The position numbers and the translations under genes are program-made. A DNA stretch of 39,632 nucleotides from Defluviitaleaceae bacterium (GTDB lineage Bacteria; Bacillota; Clostridia; Lachnospirales; WRAX01), in NCBI GenBank assembly GCA_009784615.1, contig WRBJ01000015.1, positions 1 through 39,632 on the forward strand. The letters are read 5' to 3'. Below the pieces are notes generated by a model, which saw only the letters and a program-made list of their open reading frames with translations, had not been told where the DNA came from and did no database searches. Below, piece by piece: positions 8,851-17,109 of this stretch (positions are counted from its first letter, which is position 1; the number at the start of each line of letters is the position of its first letter).

Positions 8851-9744
8851 CTATTTCACCTCCGCCGCACTTTCTATTGTGTATGTTTCTAATGTATCAT
8901 CAATTTTTTTAACAAAATTAACCAGCGTATTGCCGCAACCTAATTCTATAAATTTTGTACCGCCCATTTCTTTCGCCTTAACTACGGAATAATCCCACAA
9001 TACAGAACCCGTCATATGCTTAGAAAGATGTTCGGCAAGATTATCGGTTGCAAGCACATCCGCCGTTACATTTGATATTATCGGCAATGTTGCCGCCTTT
9101 GGCGTGATGTCTGCCATTTCCAAAACAAAAGCATCTGCCGCTTTTTGCATTAACTTTGTATGGAAAGGTCCGCTGACTTTTAATGGTATAGCCTTGCCTT
9201 TTGCTTCTTTAATAAGAGGAATACAAGCATCAAGAGCGGCTTTTTCGCCGCTTATCACTATCTGTTGTGGTGTGTTAAAATTAGCACAGGCTACATGTCC
9301 CACATAACTCGCTTTTTCGCAAATCTGCTCCACAACATCACGTCCCAAGCCCATAACAGCCGTCATACCGCCTTGGACGGCAAGTTCTGTCATAAGAAGA
9401 CCACGCTTATGTACCAATTTTACACAGCGTGCAAAATCAAGCACGCCAGCGGCAACAAGTGCCGTATATTCGCCCAAAGAAAGACCCATTAACAAGCCTG
9501 CCGTAATGCCTTCTTGCTGCAAAACACGATATGCCGCTATACCCGTCGTTACCAAAGCAGGTTGTGCAAATTGTGTTAAAGCAAGCTGATTATTGGCATC
9601 TTCAAAACAAAGTGCCGCAACATCAAAAGACAATGCGTCGCTGGCTTCTTCAAAGGTTTGTTTTGCAATGACAAAGTTATTGTAAAAATCTTTGCCCATA
9701 CCCGCTTTTTGCGCACCTTGCCCGCTAAACATTATAACATTCAT
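8851..9744 (-). CDS. fabD: Malonyl-CoA:ACP transacylase
   Basis: It loads malonyl groups onto acyl carrier protein. I place the start at ATG 9744, giving 297 residues beginning MNVIMFSGQGAQ, because that ATG overlaps the fabK stop (TAATG) and has GAGGTG upstream. The longer in-frame extension to 9783 adds residues with no family match. The nucleophile is Ser89 in GLSLGEY and the partner histidine is His195 in GPFHTK. The elbow reads GLSLG rather than the GHSLG of E. coli, a variant I believe is common in Gram-positive FabD proteins. Confidence 0.95.
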   Translation of the reverse strand: MNVIMFSGQGAQKAGMGKDFYNNFVIAKQTFEEASDALSFDVAALCFEDANNQLALTQFAQPALVTTGIAAYRVLQQEGITAGLLMGLSLGEYTALVAAGVLDFARCVKLVHKRGLLMTELAVQGGMTAVMGLGRDVVEQICEKASYVGHVACANFNTPQQIVISGEKAALDACIPLIKEAKGKAIPLKVSGPFHTKLMQKAADAFVLEMADITPKAATLPIISNVTADVLATDNLAEHLSKHMTGSVLWDYSVVKAKEMGGTKFIELGCGNTLVNFVKKIDDTLETYTIESAAEVK

Positions 9745-10688
9745 TAACAACACCTCGCTATCAAGGCATTGTATTCGCCCCAAACTTCTTCAATAATCTC
9801 TTTGCAGGTCTGCTCTTTATTAACCATAGCGGCAATTTGCCCCGCCATAACAGAGCCGTTTTGCACATCACCCTCAACAGCAGCAAGACGAAGCGTGCCC
9901 GAAGCAAATTCTTCAATTTTTGCAAGGTCGGGGGTTTCTTTCATTTGTTCTTCTTTTTCAAGCTCTATAAAGCGTGCGGTTAGCTTGTTGCGAAGCGAAC
10001 GCACAGGATGACCCGTTATAGTGCCTGTTATCACTGTGTCAATATCCTTTGCCTTTAACACAGCTTTTTTGTAGTTTTCGTGTACAACACATTCTGTCGC
10101 CACCAAAAAGCGTGTGCCAATTTGTACAGCACTTGCACCCAACATAAACGCCGCACCAACACCACGTCCGTTAGCTATACCGCCCGCCGCAATAACAGGT
10201 ATGCTTACCGCATCCACAATTTGCGGCACTAATGCCATTGTGGTTAGCTTGCCAATATGCCCACCAGCTTCCATACCTTCGGCAATAATGGCGTGTGCGC
10301 CCATTTTTTCCATTTTTTTTGCAATAGCAACACTAGGTGCAATTGGTATTACCTTGATATTGGCTTGTGCAAACATTTCCATATATTTGCCTGGTGTACC
10401 TGCGCCTGTTGTAACAATGGCAACACCTTCCTCACAGCAAATGCGTGCAATATCGTCCGCAAATGGCGACATTAGCATAATATTAACACCAAAGGGCTTG
10501 CTTGTAGCCGCCTTTGTTTTTTTAATTTGTTCACGAACAACCTCGCCGGGAGCGGCTCCTGCGGCGATAATGCCAAGACCGCCAGCTTCTGATACAGCAG
10601 AAGCCAAAGAGCTTTCGGCTATCCAAGCCATACCGCCTTGAAAAATGGGATATTCAATCCCTAAAAGTTCACAAACCCTATTTTTCAT
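9744..10688 (-). CDS. fabK: Enoyl-ACP reductase II (FMN-dependent)
   Basis: It catalyses the last, reductive step of each elongation cycle and replaces FabI in many Firmicutes. The protein is a TIM-barrel of the nitronate monooxygenase/FabK family. From ATG 10688 (AGGAGG upstream) it has 314 residues beginning MKNRVCELLGIEYPIFQGGMAWI. His144 in EAGGHIGKLTT corresponds to the conserved active-site histidine, and the flavin phosphate region is PVIAAGGIANGRG and GASAVQIGTRF. FabK enzymes are known to be poorly inhibited by triclosan. The location directly after fabH in a fab operon favours FabK over a true nitronate monooxygenase. Confidence 0.94.
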   Translation of the reverse strand: MKNRVCELLGIEYPIFQGGMAWIAESSLASAVSEAGGLGIIAAGAAPGEVVREQIKKTKAATSKPFGVNIMLMSPFADDIARICCEEGVAIVTTGAGTPGKYMEMFAQANIKVIPIAPSVAIAKKMEKMGAHAIIAEGMEAGGHIGKLTTMALVPQIVDAVSIPVIAAGGIANGRGVGAAFMLGASAVQIGTRFLVATECVVHENYKKAVLKAKDIDTVITGTITGHPVRSLRNKLTARFIELEKEEQMKETPDLAKIEEFASGTLRLAAVEGDVQNGSVMAGQIAAMVNKEQTCKEIIEEVWGEYNALIARCC

Positions 10689-10702
10689 CAAAGCCCAACC
10701 TC

Positions 10703-11668
10703 CTAAATTTCCAGTAAAATACTGCCCCAAGTTAATCCACCGCCAAAACCTGCCAGGATAACCTTATTGCCTTTTTTCAAAATGCCGTTTTTAAACATTT
10801 CGCTTAAAGCGATAGGTATAGAGGCGGCAGATGTGTTACCAAAACGTTCTATATTCATATAAAATTTAGATAAATCAATTTTTAATTTTTTAGCAATACC
10901 GTCAATAATGCGCTTGTTTGCTTGATGTGGGATGATATAATCCACCTCATCAAGACTCATATTCATATGCGCCATAAGCTCTGCAATGTTTTCGGCGACG
11001 CTTTTAACCGCAAATTTAAAGACCTCTTGTCCATCAACGGCGATATGTCCCAAACTGCGTTTTTTGTTGCTAAACGGATTTTCGACCTCTTGATGGTTTA
11101 CGGTAATAGCCTTGTCGCCACGTGCGTGCAATTTTTCGCCGTAGGTGTTTTTTTCACTAGCCGACAAAATAACGCCGCCGGCACCATCACCAAACAAAAT
11201 GCAAGTACCACGGTCTGTCCAATCCGAATATTTAGTCAAAACCTCCGCACCTATAACCATCACGGTTTTATACCCGTTTCCGCCGCTTTGCAAAAACTTT
11301 TGCGCTGTGCTAAAACCATAAATAAAGCCCGTGCAAGCCGCATTAACATCAAGCGCAGGCACATTGGTAGCCCCTATGGCCTCCTGCACAATGCACGACA
11401 CCGTCGGCGAATTATAATCGCCCGTTGTTGTTGCGACCAAAATAAGGTCTAGCTCGGTAGGGCTTAATTTAGCGGCATCCAATAGTTGCTTTGCCACCTT
11501 TACAGCCAAATCTGATGTATTTTCGCCGTCAGAGATATGGCGTGTGCTAATGCCCGTGCGCTCTGTTATCCATTCGTCGCTTGTATCCACCCATCTGCTT
11601 ATCTCGTCATTGGTAAGTACCCGCGGCGGAACATAATGCGCTACTGCCCGAATTTCTACGCCATTCAT
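10703..11668 (-). CDS. fabH: 3-oxoacyl-ACP synthase III
   Basis: It starts fatty acid synthesis by condensing acetyl- or branched acyl-CoA with malonyl-ACP. I choose ATG 11668 (MNGVEIRAVAHYVPPRVL, 321 residues) because GGGAGGG lies just upstream and the length is then normal. The in-frame extension to 11734 would cover the -10 of the operon promoter. The catalytic residues are Cys112 (AACTGF), His248 (IIPHQANKR) and Asn278 (FGNTSAAS). It is the first gene of the operon. In related operons acpP often follows fabH, but here fabK follows after 14 bp. Confidence 0.96.
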   Translation of the reverse strand: MNGVEIRAVAHYVPPRVLTNDEISRWVDTSDEWITERTGISTRHISDGENTSDLAVKVAKQLLDAAKLSPTELDLILVATTTGDYNSPTVSCIVQEAIGATNVPALDVNAACTGFIYGFSTAQKFLQSGGNGYKTVMVIGAEVLTKYSDWTDRGTCILFGDGAGGVILSASEKNTYGEKLHARGDKAITVNHQEVENPFSNKKRSLGHIAVDGQEVFKFAVKSVAENIAELMAHMNMSLDEVDYIIPHQANKRIIDGIAKKLKIDLSKFYMNIERFGNTSAASIPIALSEMFKNGILKKGNKVILAGFGGGLTWGSILLEI

Positions 11669-11716
11669 AATAGCCCTCCCTTCAACATAATTTTGTATAT
11701 ACTTATACAGCATATC

Positions 11717-11745
11717 ATTATAGTATACTTTCAATAATCTGTCAA
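11717..11745 (-). promoter_or_regulatory. fab operon promoter (sigma-A type)
   Basis: On the minus strand TTGACA (11740-11745), a 17-nt spacer and TATAAT (11717-11722) form a perfect consensus promoter about 50 bp before the fabH start. Immediately downstream, at 11697-11715, lies ATATACTTATACAGCATAT (plus strand). It recurs with one extra base at 33-52 and is a candidate operator. I do not see a clear FapR or FabT consensus site. Confidence 0.85.
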
Positions 11746-11760
11746 TAGGACAAATTTAAT

Positions 11761-11922
11761 TATTGCTCCACCGATTAAACCTTGTGCTAGATTTGCGAGG
11801 TTTTTTGCCGCAGTGCAAGGAAGCGACGACGACGTGTGCCTAGAGGCACGCTAGGAGGAGTTGACGTGGCAATGTGGCAAAAAGACCGCAAAGATGCGCA
11901 AGGTTTAGTTGGGGGAGCAATA
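11761..11922. mobile_element. MITE-like palindromic element at the 3' end of mfd
   Basis: The 162-bp block begins TATTGCTCC and ends GGAGCAATA. Its two arms (about 11761-11812 and 11872-11922) are imperfect inverted repeats of roughly 50 bp: shared stretches include TTGCTCC, TAAACCTTG and TTTTTGCC. A small inner hairpin, GTGCC TAGA GGCAC, lies at 11836-11849. Both ends are flanked by TA, the target duplication expected of IS630/Tc1-mariner-related miniature elements. It has no coding capacity. The last four codons of mfd and its stop lie inside the right arm. It may also act as the operon terminator. No second copy is visible in the window. Confidence 0.6.
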
Positions 11923-14900
11923 GCCTTCGCTTAATTGCAAAAGCACATCCGATACCATCCCGATTACATCGTCGTTTTCATAAATTTTTAATGTCAGAAA
12001 AGGTGCGGATGAAAGCGTAAATTTTAATCGCCCTTTAGATTTCTGCACAACCTGAGCAATATGAACAGGGTCGGCTTTGGCATCCACTTTAAACGCAAGC
12101 GTCACACTATACTGATTTTGCTTAACAGCCGTAATATCAATTGCATTAGCCCTTGCCTTTAACAACGCAATATCAAGCAAATTTTGCGCTGACGGCGGCA
12201 ATGTACCAAACCTATCTTCCATTTCCTCTTGAATATCATAATAATCTGCCAAATTTTGCGTATGGCTTATTTTTTTGTAAATTTCTAAACGTGTATTTTC
12301 GTGCGGAATATATTGCGGCGGTATAAAAGCATCAATTTGCAAATCAATCGTTGTTTCAAAATCGTTCGGGGCTTCCATACCTCGTAGCTCACGCACAGCC
12401 AAATCAAGCAGTTTGCAATACATCTCGTAACCAACAGCGTCCATATGCCCGTGTTGGCTGGTGCCAAGCATATTGCCTGCACCCCTAATTTCCAAATCTC
12501 GCATAGCTATCTTAAAACCCGCACCAAATTCTGTAAATTCACGTATGGTTTGCAAACGCTTCTCTGCAACTTCCGTTAAAATTTTATCTTTTTGATACAT
12601 CAAATAAGCGAAAGACGAACGCCCAGCACGCCCAACTCGACCCCTAAGCTGATATAGCTGTGCCAAACCTAGCCTATCACTATCTTGTATAATAATCGTA
12701 TTTACGTTAGGTATATCAAGTCCGCTTTCAACAATGGTCGTGCAAACCAACACATCAATCTCGCCGTCAATAAAATCCATCATCACATTTTCAAGCTCGG
12801 TTTCGTTCATTCTGCCGTGTGCATAAGCAACAACTGCATCAGGTACCAATTTTTGCACCTTATTAGCCGTATCAGCAATGTTCTGTACCCTATTGTGCAG
12901 ATAATAAACCTGCCCGCCACGCCCCATTTCACGCATTATTGCATTGCGCACCATCTCTGGCGAATATTCCAAAACATATGTTTGTATAGGCTGGCGTTGT
13001 TGTGGCGGCTCGTTAAGAATAGACATATCACGTATACCCGCCAAAGACATATGAAGCGTACGGGGAATAGGCGTTGCTGTCAACGTCAACACATCCACAT
13101 TAGCCCAATTTTGCTTTAGTTTTTCTTTATGCATAACGCCAAAACGCTGCTCTTCGTCAATAACAATAAGCCCTAAGTCTTTAAAATTAACGTCTTTGGA
13201 AAGAAGTCTGTGCGTGCCAATTAAAATATCAACTTTCCCTAAAGCTACATCATCCAAAATCTGTTTCGTTTCTTTGGCAGAACGAAAACGGGATACAACC
13301 TGTATATTAACAGGATAATCCTTCATACGCTGAACAAATGTATTGTAATGTTGCTGTGCCAAAATAGTTGTCGGACATAAAAAAGCAACCTGTTTTTGGT
13401 CATTAACCGCTTTAAAAGCCGCACGTATGGCAACCTCTGTTTTGCCATAGCCCACATCACCGCAAACAAGCCTATCCATCACCCGCCAATGTTCCATATC
13501 CCGCTTTACATCCTCTACAGCCGTCAATTGGTCGTCGGTTTCGTCATAAATAAAAGCATCCTCAAACTCCGTCTGCCATACTGTGTCTTGCTCAAAAATG
13601 TGTCCGCGTGTCGCTTCGCGTTTTGCGTAAAGCTCTACCAGCTCACGGGCAACTTCTTCAACCTCGCCACGCACACGTGCCTTGGTCTTTGCCCAAGCGT
13701 CACCACCAAGTTTACTTAACTGCGGCTTTGCGTTTTCACCACCAATATATTTTTGCAACACATCCATCTGGTTTGTAGCAACATACAAATTAGCCTCGCC
13801 ACGATAGCTAATTTTTAAATAATCACGAAAAAAACCGTCAATCTGTATTCGTTCTAAACCACGGTAAATACCAATGCCCTGCGCATCGTGTACAACATAA
13901 TCGCCAACATTAAGGTCGGTAAAATGGTCAATGGTCTGCCCTTTTTTACGTTGTGGTCGGCGGGTTTTACGTTTTTTTGTGCCGCCTTCTACACTATCTG
14001 CAAAATTCATCAAGGCAAGCCTAATCTGAGGATATTCAAAACCATCGCTAATTTCACCAGTAATTATATTGATATTTGCAAGCGGAATACCTTCTTCAGC
14101 CAAATCATTGCGCAACCGCAACACTTTCGTATCGTTGCCTGCCAACACAAATATCTGATAATTTTGAGTGGATAAATAGCTTAAATCTTCGCACAACAAA
14201 TCAAATCTGCCCGCAAAGCTCGTGGCGGTTTTTCCTTCAAAATGCGCAATGGCTTTAGGTTTAAAATCACGCACATTATGCGCCATAAGGTTCATCAGCA
14301 CTACATCAAAACCTTCTGCCGCCTTTACAATTGTTGCATAATCCACATCAATTTTACATTCATCCGCCGCAATCCGCTTTTTCTCTAACAAATCTTGCAA
14401 AAACAGCGTATGCTCTGCCTTTATCTCGTCCAACCGCACGGCAGAGCGGTTTACCTCGTCAATAAAAATTATAGCATCAGACGGCAAATAATCAAAAAGT
14501 GTAGCAATTTTATCGCATCCTAAATGTTCTTTCATTGGAAGAATTTCAATCTTTCGCAATTTTTCAGCGTCTAAAGACCGTTGCGTTAATGGGTCAATAA
14601 TGCGGATAGAATCCACCTCATCCCCCCAAAATTCAACTCTAAAAGGATTGGGGGCTGTAGGCACAAATATATCCAAAATCCCTCCACGTATCGCAAATTG
14701 CCCGTGTCCTTCTACCTGTTCGGCTCGCTCATAACCAATATGCACCAACTTCTCGGCAAGCTGTGTAAGACCAACTTCATCACCCTCAGCAAGCGTAATA
14801 ACAGCCGCCACAAAATCGTCGGGCAAAGATAAAGGCGAAAGCAAAGCCTCCATAGTAGCAACCAAAGGAAACGACAATTGCGACAAAACAGCCAAACGCT

Positions 14901-15219
14901 CGCAAATAACATCTTTGCTCGCCACATCAACATATTTTGCCATAAAATCAAGAGCAGGAAAGTATGCCGCTTCCCCTTCAAAAAACGCCAAATCACGGGC
15001 AATTTCTTTCGCTCTTATCTCGCTATGCGTCAACATAATATACGGTCGGCTTCCTGCCGCTTGTGCAAAAGCCCACGCCAAATGGCTCTTTTGCCCGTCC
15101 ACCACACCCGTACAAAGAGCCACCACATTATCATTTTTATTTAACAACCCTAAAACTTGGTTAAAACTCTCAATCTGCTCTAGGGGTTTCAAAAACTCCG
15201 TTTTGTCCAATCTCTTCAT
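11905..15219 (-). CDS. mfd: Transcription-repair coupling factor
   Basis: Mfd removes RNA polymerase stalled at DNA lesions and recruits UvrA. The 1104 residues run through a UvrB-like N-terminal region, the RNA polymerase-interacting domain (NVGDYVVHDAQGIGIYRGLER, about residue 440), and a RecG-like translocase with Walker A GDVGYGKTEVA (about 580) and DEEQ box VIDEEQRFGV (about 690). The TRG-type region and the C-terminal TRCF domain (DAFIPPQYIP...ARANAIDIT) follow. The start ATG 15219 has AGGTGG upstream and lies 50 bp inside pth in another frame. The C-terminus ends CSPN within the palindromic element at 11761-11922, so the native end was probably altered by that insertion. Confidence 0.96.
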   Translation of the reverse strand: MKRLDKTEFLKPLEQIESFNQVLGLLNKNDNVVALCTGVVDGQKSHLAWAFAQAAGSRPYIMLTHSEIRAKEIARDLAFFEGEAAYFPALDFMAKYVDVASKDVICERLAVLSQLSFPLVATMEALLSPLSLPDDFVAAVITLAEGDEVGLTQLAEKLVHIGYERAEQVEGHGQFAIRGGILDIFVPTAPNPFRVEFWGDEVDSIRIIDPLTQRSLDAEKLRKIEILPMKEHLGCDKIATLFDYLPSDAIIFIDEVNRSAVRLDEIKAEHTLFLQDLLEKKRIAADECKIDVDYATIVKAAEGFDVVLMNLMAHNVRDFKPKAIAHFEGKTATSFAGRFDLLCEDLSYLSTQNYQIFVLAGNDTKVLRLRNDLAEEGIPLANINIITGEISDGFEYPQIRLALMNFADSVEGGTKKRKTRRPQRKKGQTIDHFTDLNVGDYVVHDAQGIGIYRGLERIQIDGFFRDYLKISYRGEANLYVATNQMDVLQKYIGGENAKPQLSKLGGDAWAKTKARVRGEVEEVARELVELYAKREATRGHIFEQDTVWQTEFEDAFIYDETDDQLTAVEDVKRDMEHWRVMDRLVCGDVGYGKTEVAIRAAFKAVNDQKQVAFLCPTTILAQQHYNTFVQRMKDYPVNIQVVSRFRSAKETKQILDDVALGKVDILIGTHRLLSKDVNFKDLGLIVIDEEQRFGVMHKEKLKQNWANVDVLTLTATPIPRTLHMSLAGIRDMSILNEPPQQRQPIQTYVLEYSPEMVRNAIMREMGRGGQVYYLHNRVQNIADTANKVQKLVPDAVVAYAHGRMNETELENVMMDFIDGEIDVLVCTTIVESGLDIPNVNTIIIQDSDRLGLAQLYQLRGRVGRAGRSSFAYLMYQKDKILTEVAEKRLQTIREFTEFGAGFKIAMRDLEIRGAGNMLGTSQHGHMDAVGYEMYCKLLDLAVRELRGMEAPNDFETTIDLQIDAFIPPQYIPHENTRLEIYKKISHTQNLADYYDIQEEMEDRFGTLPPSAQNLLDIALLKARANAIDITAVKQNQYSVTLAFKVDAKADPVHIAQVVQKSKGRLKFTLSSAPFLTLKIYENDDVIGMVSDVLLQLSEGYCSPN

Positions 15220-15829
15220 TTTCCACCTGCTTTTTAGCCTGCTTTGGCGGTTTTTCGCTAGGGTTGTGCTTGTTCATAGCAAAGCTCACTCCATTGCGTA
15301 TTATGTCATCCACAGCCCTAACAGCTGTCAAAATCCCCTGCACCGCCTCATCTTCTTCATCCTTGCCAAAACGACTTAACACATAATCCGCTTGCTTCCA
15401 ACCTTCAGGACGTTTGCCAACCCCAACACGCACACGTATAAATTCGTCCGTTTCTAATTGATACAAAATATCCTTTATACCATTATGTCCGCCGGCAGAA
15501 CCTCGCTGGCGTATACGAATTTTTCCCGTAGCAAGGTCGGTATCGTCATAAACCACAATCAACCGCTCTTTTAAATCCTCGACAGGCATCTTAAAAAAAC
15601 GCACAAAATCCCTCACGGCTCTGCCAGAAAGGTTCATATACGTCGTAGGCTTAACAAAAACAACTTTATGCCCGTTAATAAATGTTTCCCCGCTATAAGC
15701 GTCAAACTTGCTCGCCTTCATTTTTACATCATTATCATAAGCCAGCTTGTCCACAACCTCAAAACCCATATTGTGGCGTGTTGCCGCATACTGTTTGCCA
15801 GGGTTTCCCAACCCAACTATTAAAAACAT
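15170..15829 (-). CDS. pth: Peptidyl-tRNA hydrolase
   Basis: It cleaves peptidyl-tRNA released by ribosome drop-off. The first 185 residues are a complete Pth: GLGNPG with Asn9, the catalytic His19 (TRHNMG), KPTTYMNLSG, and the YDDTDLATGKIRIRQRGSAGGHNGIKDI region. The 219-residue length exceeds the usual 185-195 because of a charged C-terminal tail (about 187-219). The mfd start lies within the codons of that tail, giving a 50-bp overlap in different frames. pth-mfd adjacency is common in Firmicutes. Confidence 0.95.
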   Translation of the reverse strand: MFLIVGLGNPGKQYAATRHNMGFEVVDKLAYDNDVKMKASKFDAYSGETFINGHKVVFVKPTTYMNLSGRAVRDFVRFFKMPVEDLKERLIVVYDDTDLATGKIRIRQRGSAGGHNGIKDILYQLETDEFIRVRVGVGKRPEGWKQADYVLSRFGKDEEDEAVQGILTAVRAVDDIIRNGVSFAMNKHNPSEKPPKQAKKQVENEEIGQNGVFETPRAD

Positions 15830-15833
15830 ATCA

Positions 15834-16616
15834 TCACCTAAAATTTCTATCGTGTATCAAATAAACCAACATCTCTGCACCCAGCTCCTCAAAAGGTAGC
15901 AAAAGTGAAAGGTCGTGCGAACTTCCAAAATGAACCCATTGCCTATCTGTGCCGTCTGTATAAAAACTATCCATATCAAGCATTACATATTCGCCGTCAA
16001 TATACCTAAAAATACTATTAAATCCACCATAATCTCCTTCAAAAGTCTGACGAAAGTGCATAATAATATCAGGTATGCCACTACCATCAAAATCAAACAA
16101 ACTAAAATAGTCGGCATAATTAAACGAATAAGACACCACAAGCTCGCCAAGATGATTTTCCCATTCATGACGTTGTGTATACATCCAAGGTGCTTCCTCT
16201 ATCAAATTTCCTTGTCCGTCAAAAAACCCTTTTTGCTCCGGCTGAAATTCTGCCGCCCCAGAGCCGTCTATAAAAGAAATTTCGACCCGTTGCCGTTCAT
16301 ACGTCATAACCCAACGCCAGTCGTCTATATTAGCCCATCTATGAAAACTGCCAAAAAAATGATTTTCACGCCATACAGGCGTAAGCAAACTGTCAAAATC
16401 GCACAAAAAATCTATCGCTACCTGCCAGCCATATTCGCTAATACCAGACTGGGCAAGCAATTCCGCCCGCCGCTGGGCATTTGGCATTACTAACTCTTGC
16501 GAAACAACAGGCGGCAACGGCGCAATATCAACCTCACGGTCAAAATTTTCAAATTCATTTAAAACCCAATCGCCGTCATATAACGTGCTAGGCTCTATAG
16601 CAAAAAACCGCCTCAA
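15834..16616 (-). CDS. C-terminal part of a probable frameshifted lipoprotein, unknown function
   Basis: This 260-residue frame would need a TTG start (16616) with no clear ribosome site. The frame stays open 30-40 bases further upstream (SGVTFIDNNGLRRFF) to where the preceding lipoprotein frame stops. Adding one base near 16646 joins the two into a single protein of about 420 residues. The chain is rich in aromatic and acidic residues and contains DFDGSGIPDI near residue 175, a calcium-loop or FG-GAP-like motif seen in extracellular proteins. It has no membrane segment of its own, which fits being the exported tail of a lipoprotein. I do not recognise the family. Confidence 0.6.
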   Translation of the reverse strand: MRRFFAIEPSTLYDGDWVLNEFENFDREVDIAPLPPVVSQELVMPNAQRRAELLAQSGISEYGWQVAIDFLCDFDSLLTPVWRENHFFGSFHRWANIDDWRWVMTYERQRVEISFIDGSGAAEFQPEQKGFFDGQGNLIEEAPWMYTQRHEWENHLGELVVSYSFNYADYFSLFDFDGSGIPDIIMHFRQTFEGDYGGFNSIFRYIDGEYVMLDMDSFYTDGTDRQWVHFGSSHDLSLLLPFEELGAEMLVYLIHDRNFR

Positions 16617-16636
16617 ACCATTATTATCAATAAAAG

Positions 16637-17104
16637 TTACGCCACTTCGGGTACATCAAAATAACTAACAAAATTTCTGATAAGAAAACCATCGTCAACA
16701 TCAAGCACAATCCCATCGCCAAAAAGATATTGTACAATAGGTTCGTGTCTGCCAGATTCCCAAGTGTCACTAACAGAAATTATAGCAAAATCAGTTATGG
16801 GTACATTTGCAAAAACAACAACCCACTCGCCGAAAAAATCACCAACAAGCCCATCCGTTACCGCACGAAGGTCATTAAAATTAAACTCGTGGACATTCTC
16901 AAACCCAGCCAAAACATTATCCGTAGCAGATACTACTTGTATATCAAAATCTAAAAGCATCATATCTTCATCATCAAAATCATTCACAACATCCTGTGTT
17001 TGGAAATTGTTCCCATCATCGACCATATTTTCAATCACATCATCACTACAAGCAACAAAAAACACCATCAAAACAACAACAAAAAATAATCTTAAATTCC
17101 TCAT
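16637..17104 (-). CDS. N-terminal part of a probable frameshifted lipoprotein
   Basis: From ATG 17104, which starts a few bases after the upstream gene, the product begins MRNLRLFFVVVLMVFFVAC. This is a signal peptide with a lipobox-like FVAC at residue 19, followed by a very acidic linker (about 20-55) rich in Asp, Glu and Asn. The rest ends at TAA 16637, after the stretch NFVSYFDVPEVA. The start at 17137 would overlap the upstream gene and lacks a ribosome site. The -1 frame picks up naturally at the same point and continues for 260 residues, so I regard this as the front of one broken lipoprotein gene. Alternatives are two separate genes or programmed frameshifting. Confidence 0.6.
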   Translation of the reverse strand: MRNLRLFFVVVLMVFFVACSDDVIENMVDDGNNFQTQDVVNDFDDEDMMLLDFDIQVVSATDNVLAGFENVHEFNFNDLRAVTDGLVGDFFGEWVVVFANVPITDFAIISVSDTWESGRHEPIVQYLFGDGIVLDVDDGFLIRNFVSYFDVPEVA

Positions 17105-17109
17105 TCCAA

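Noticed and set aside
8851-9744. FabD GLSLG in place of GHSLG as a defective active site
   Set aside because: The serine and partner histidine are intact, and I believe this variant is common in Gram-positive FabD proteins.
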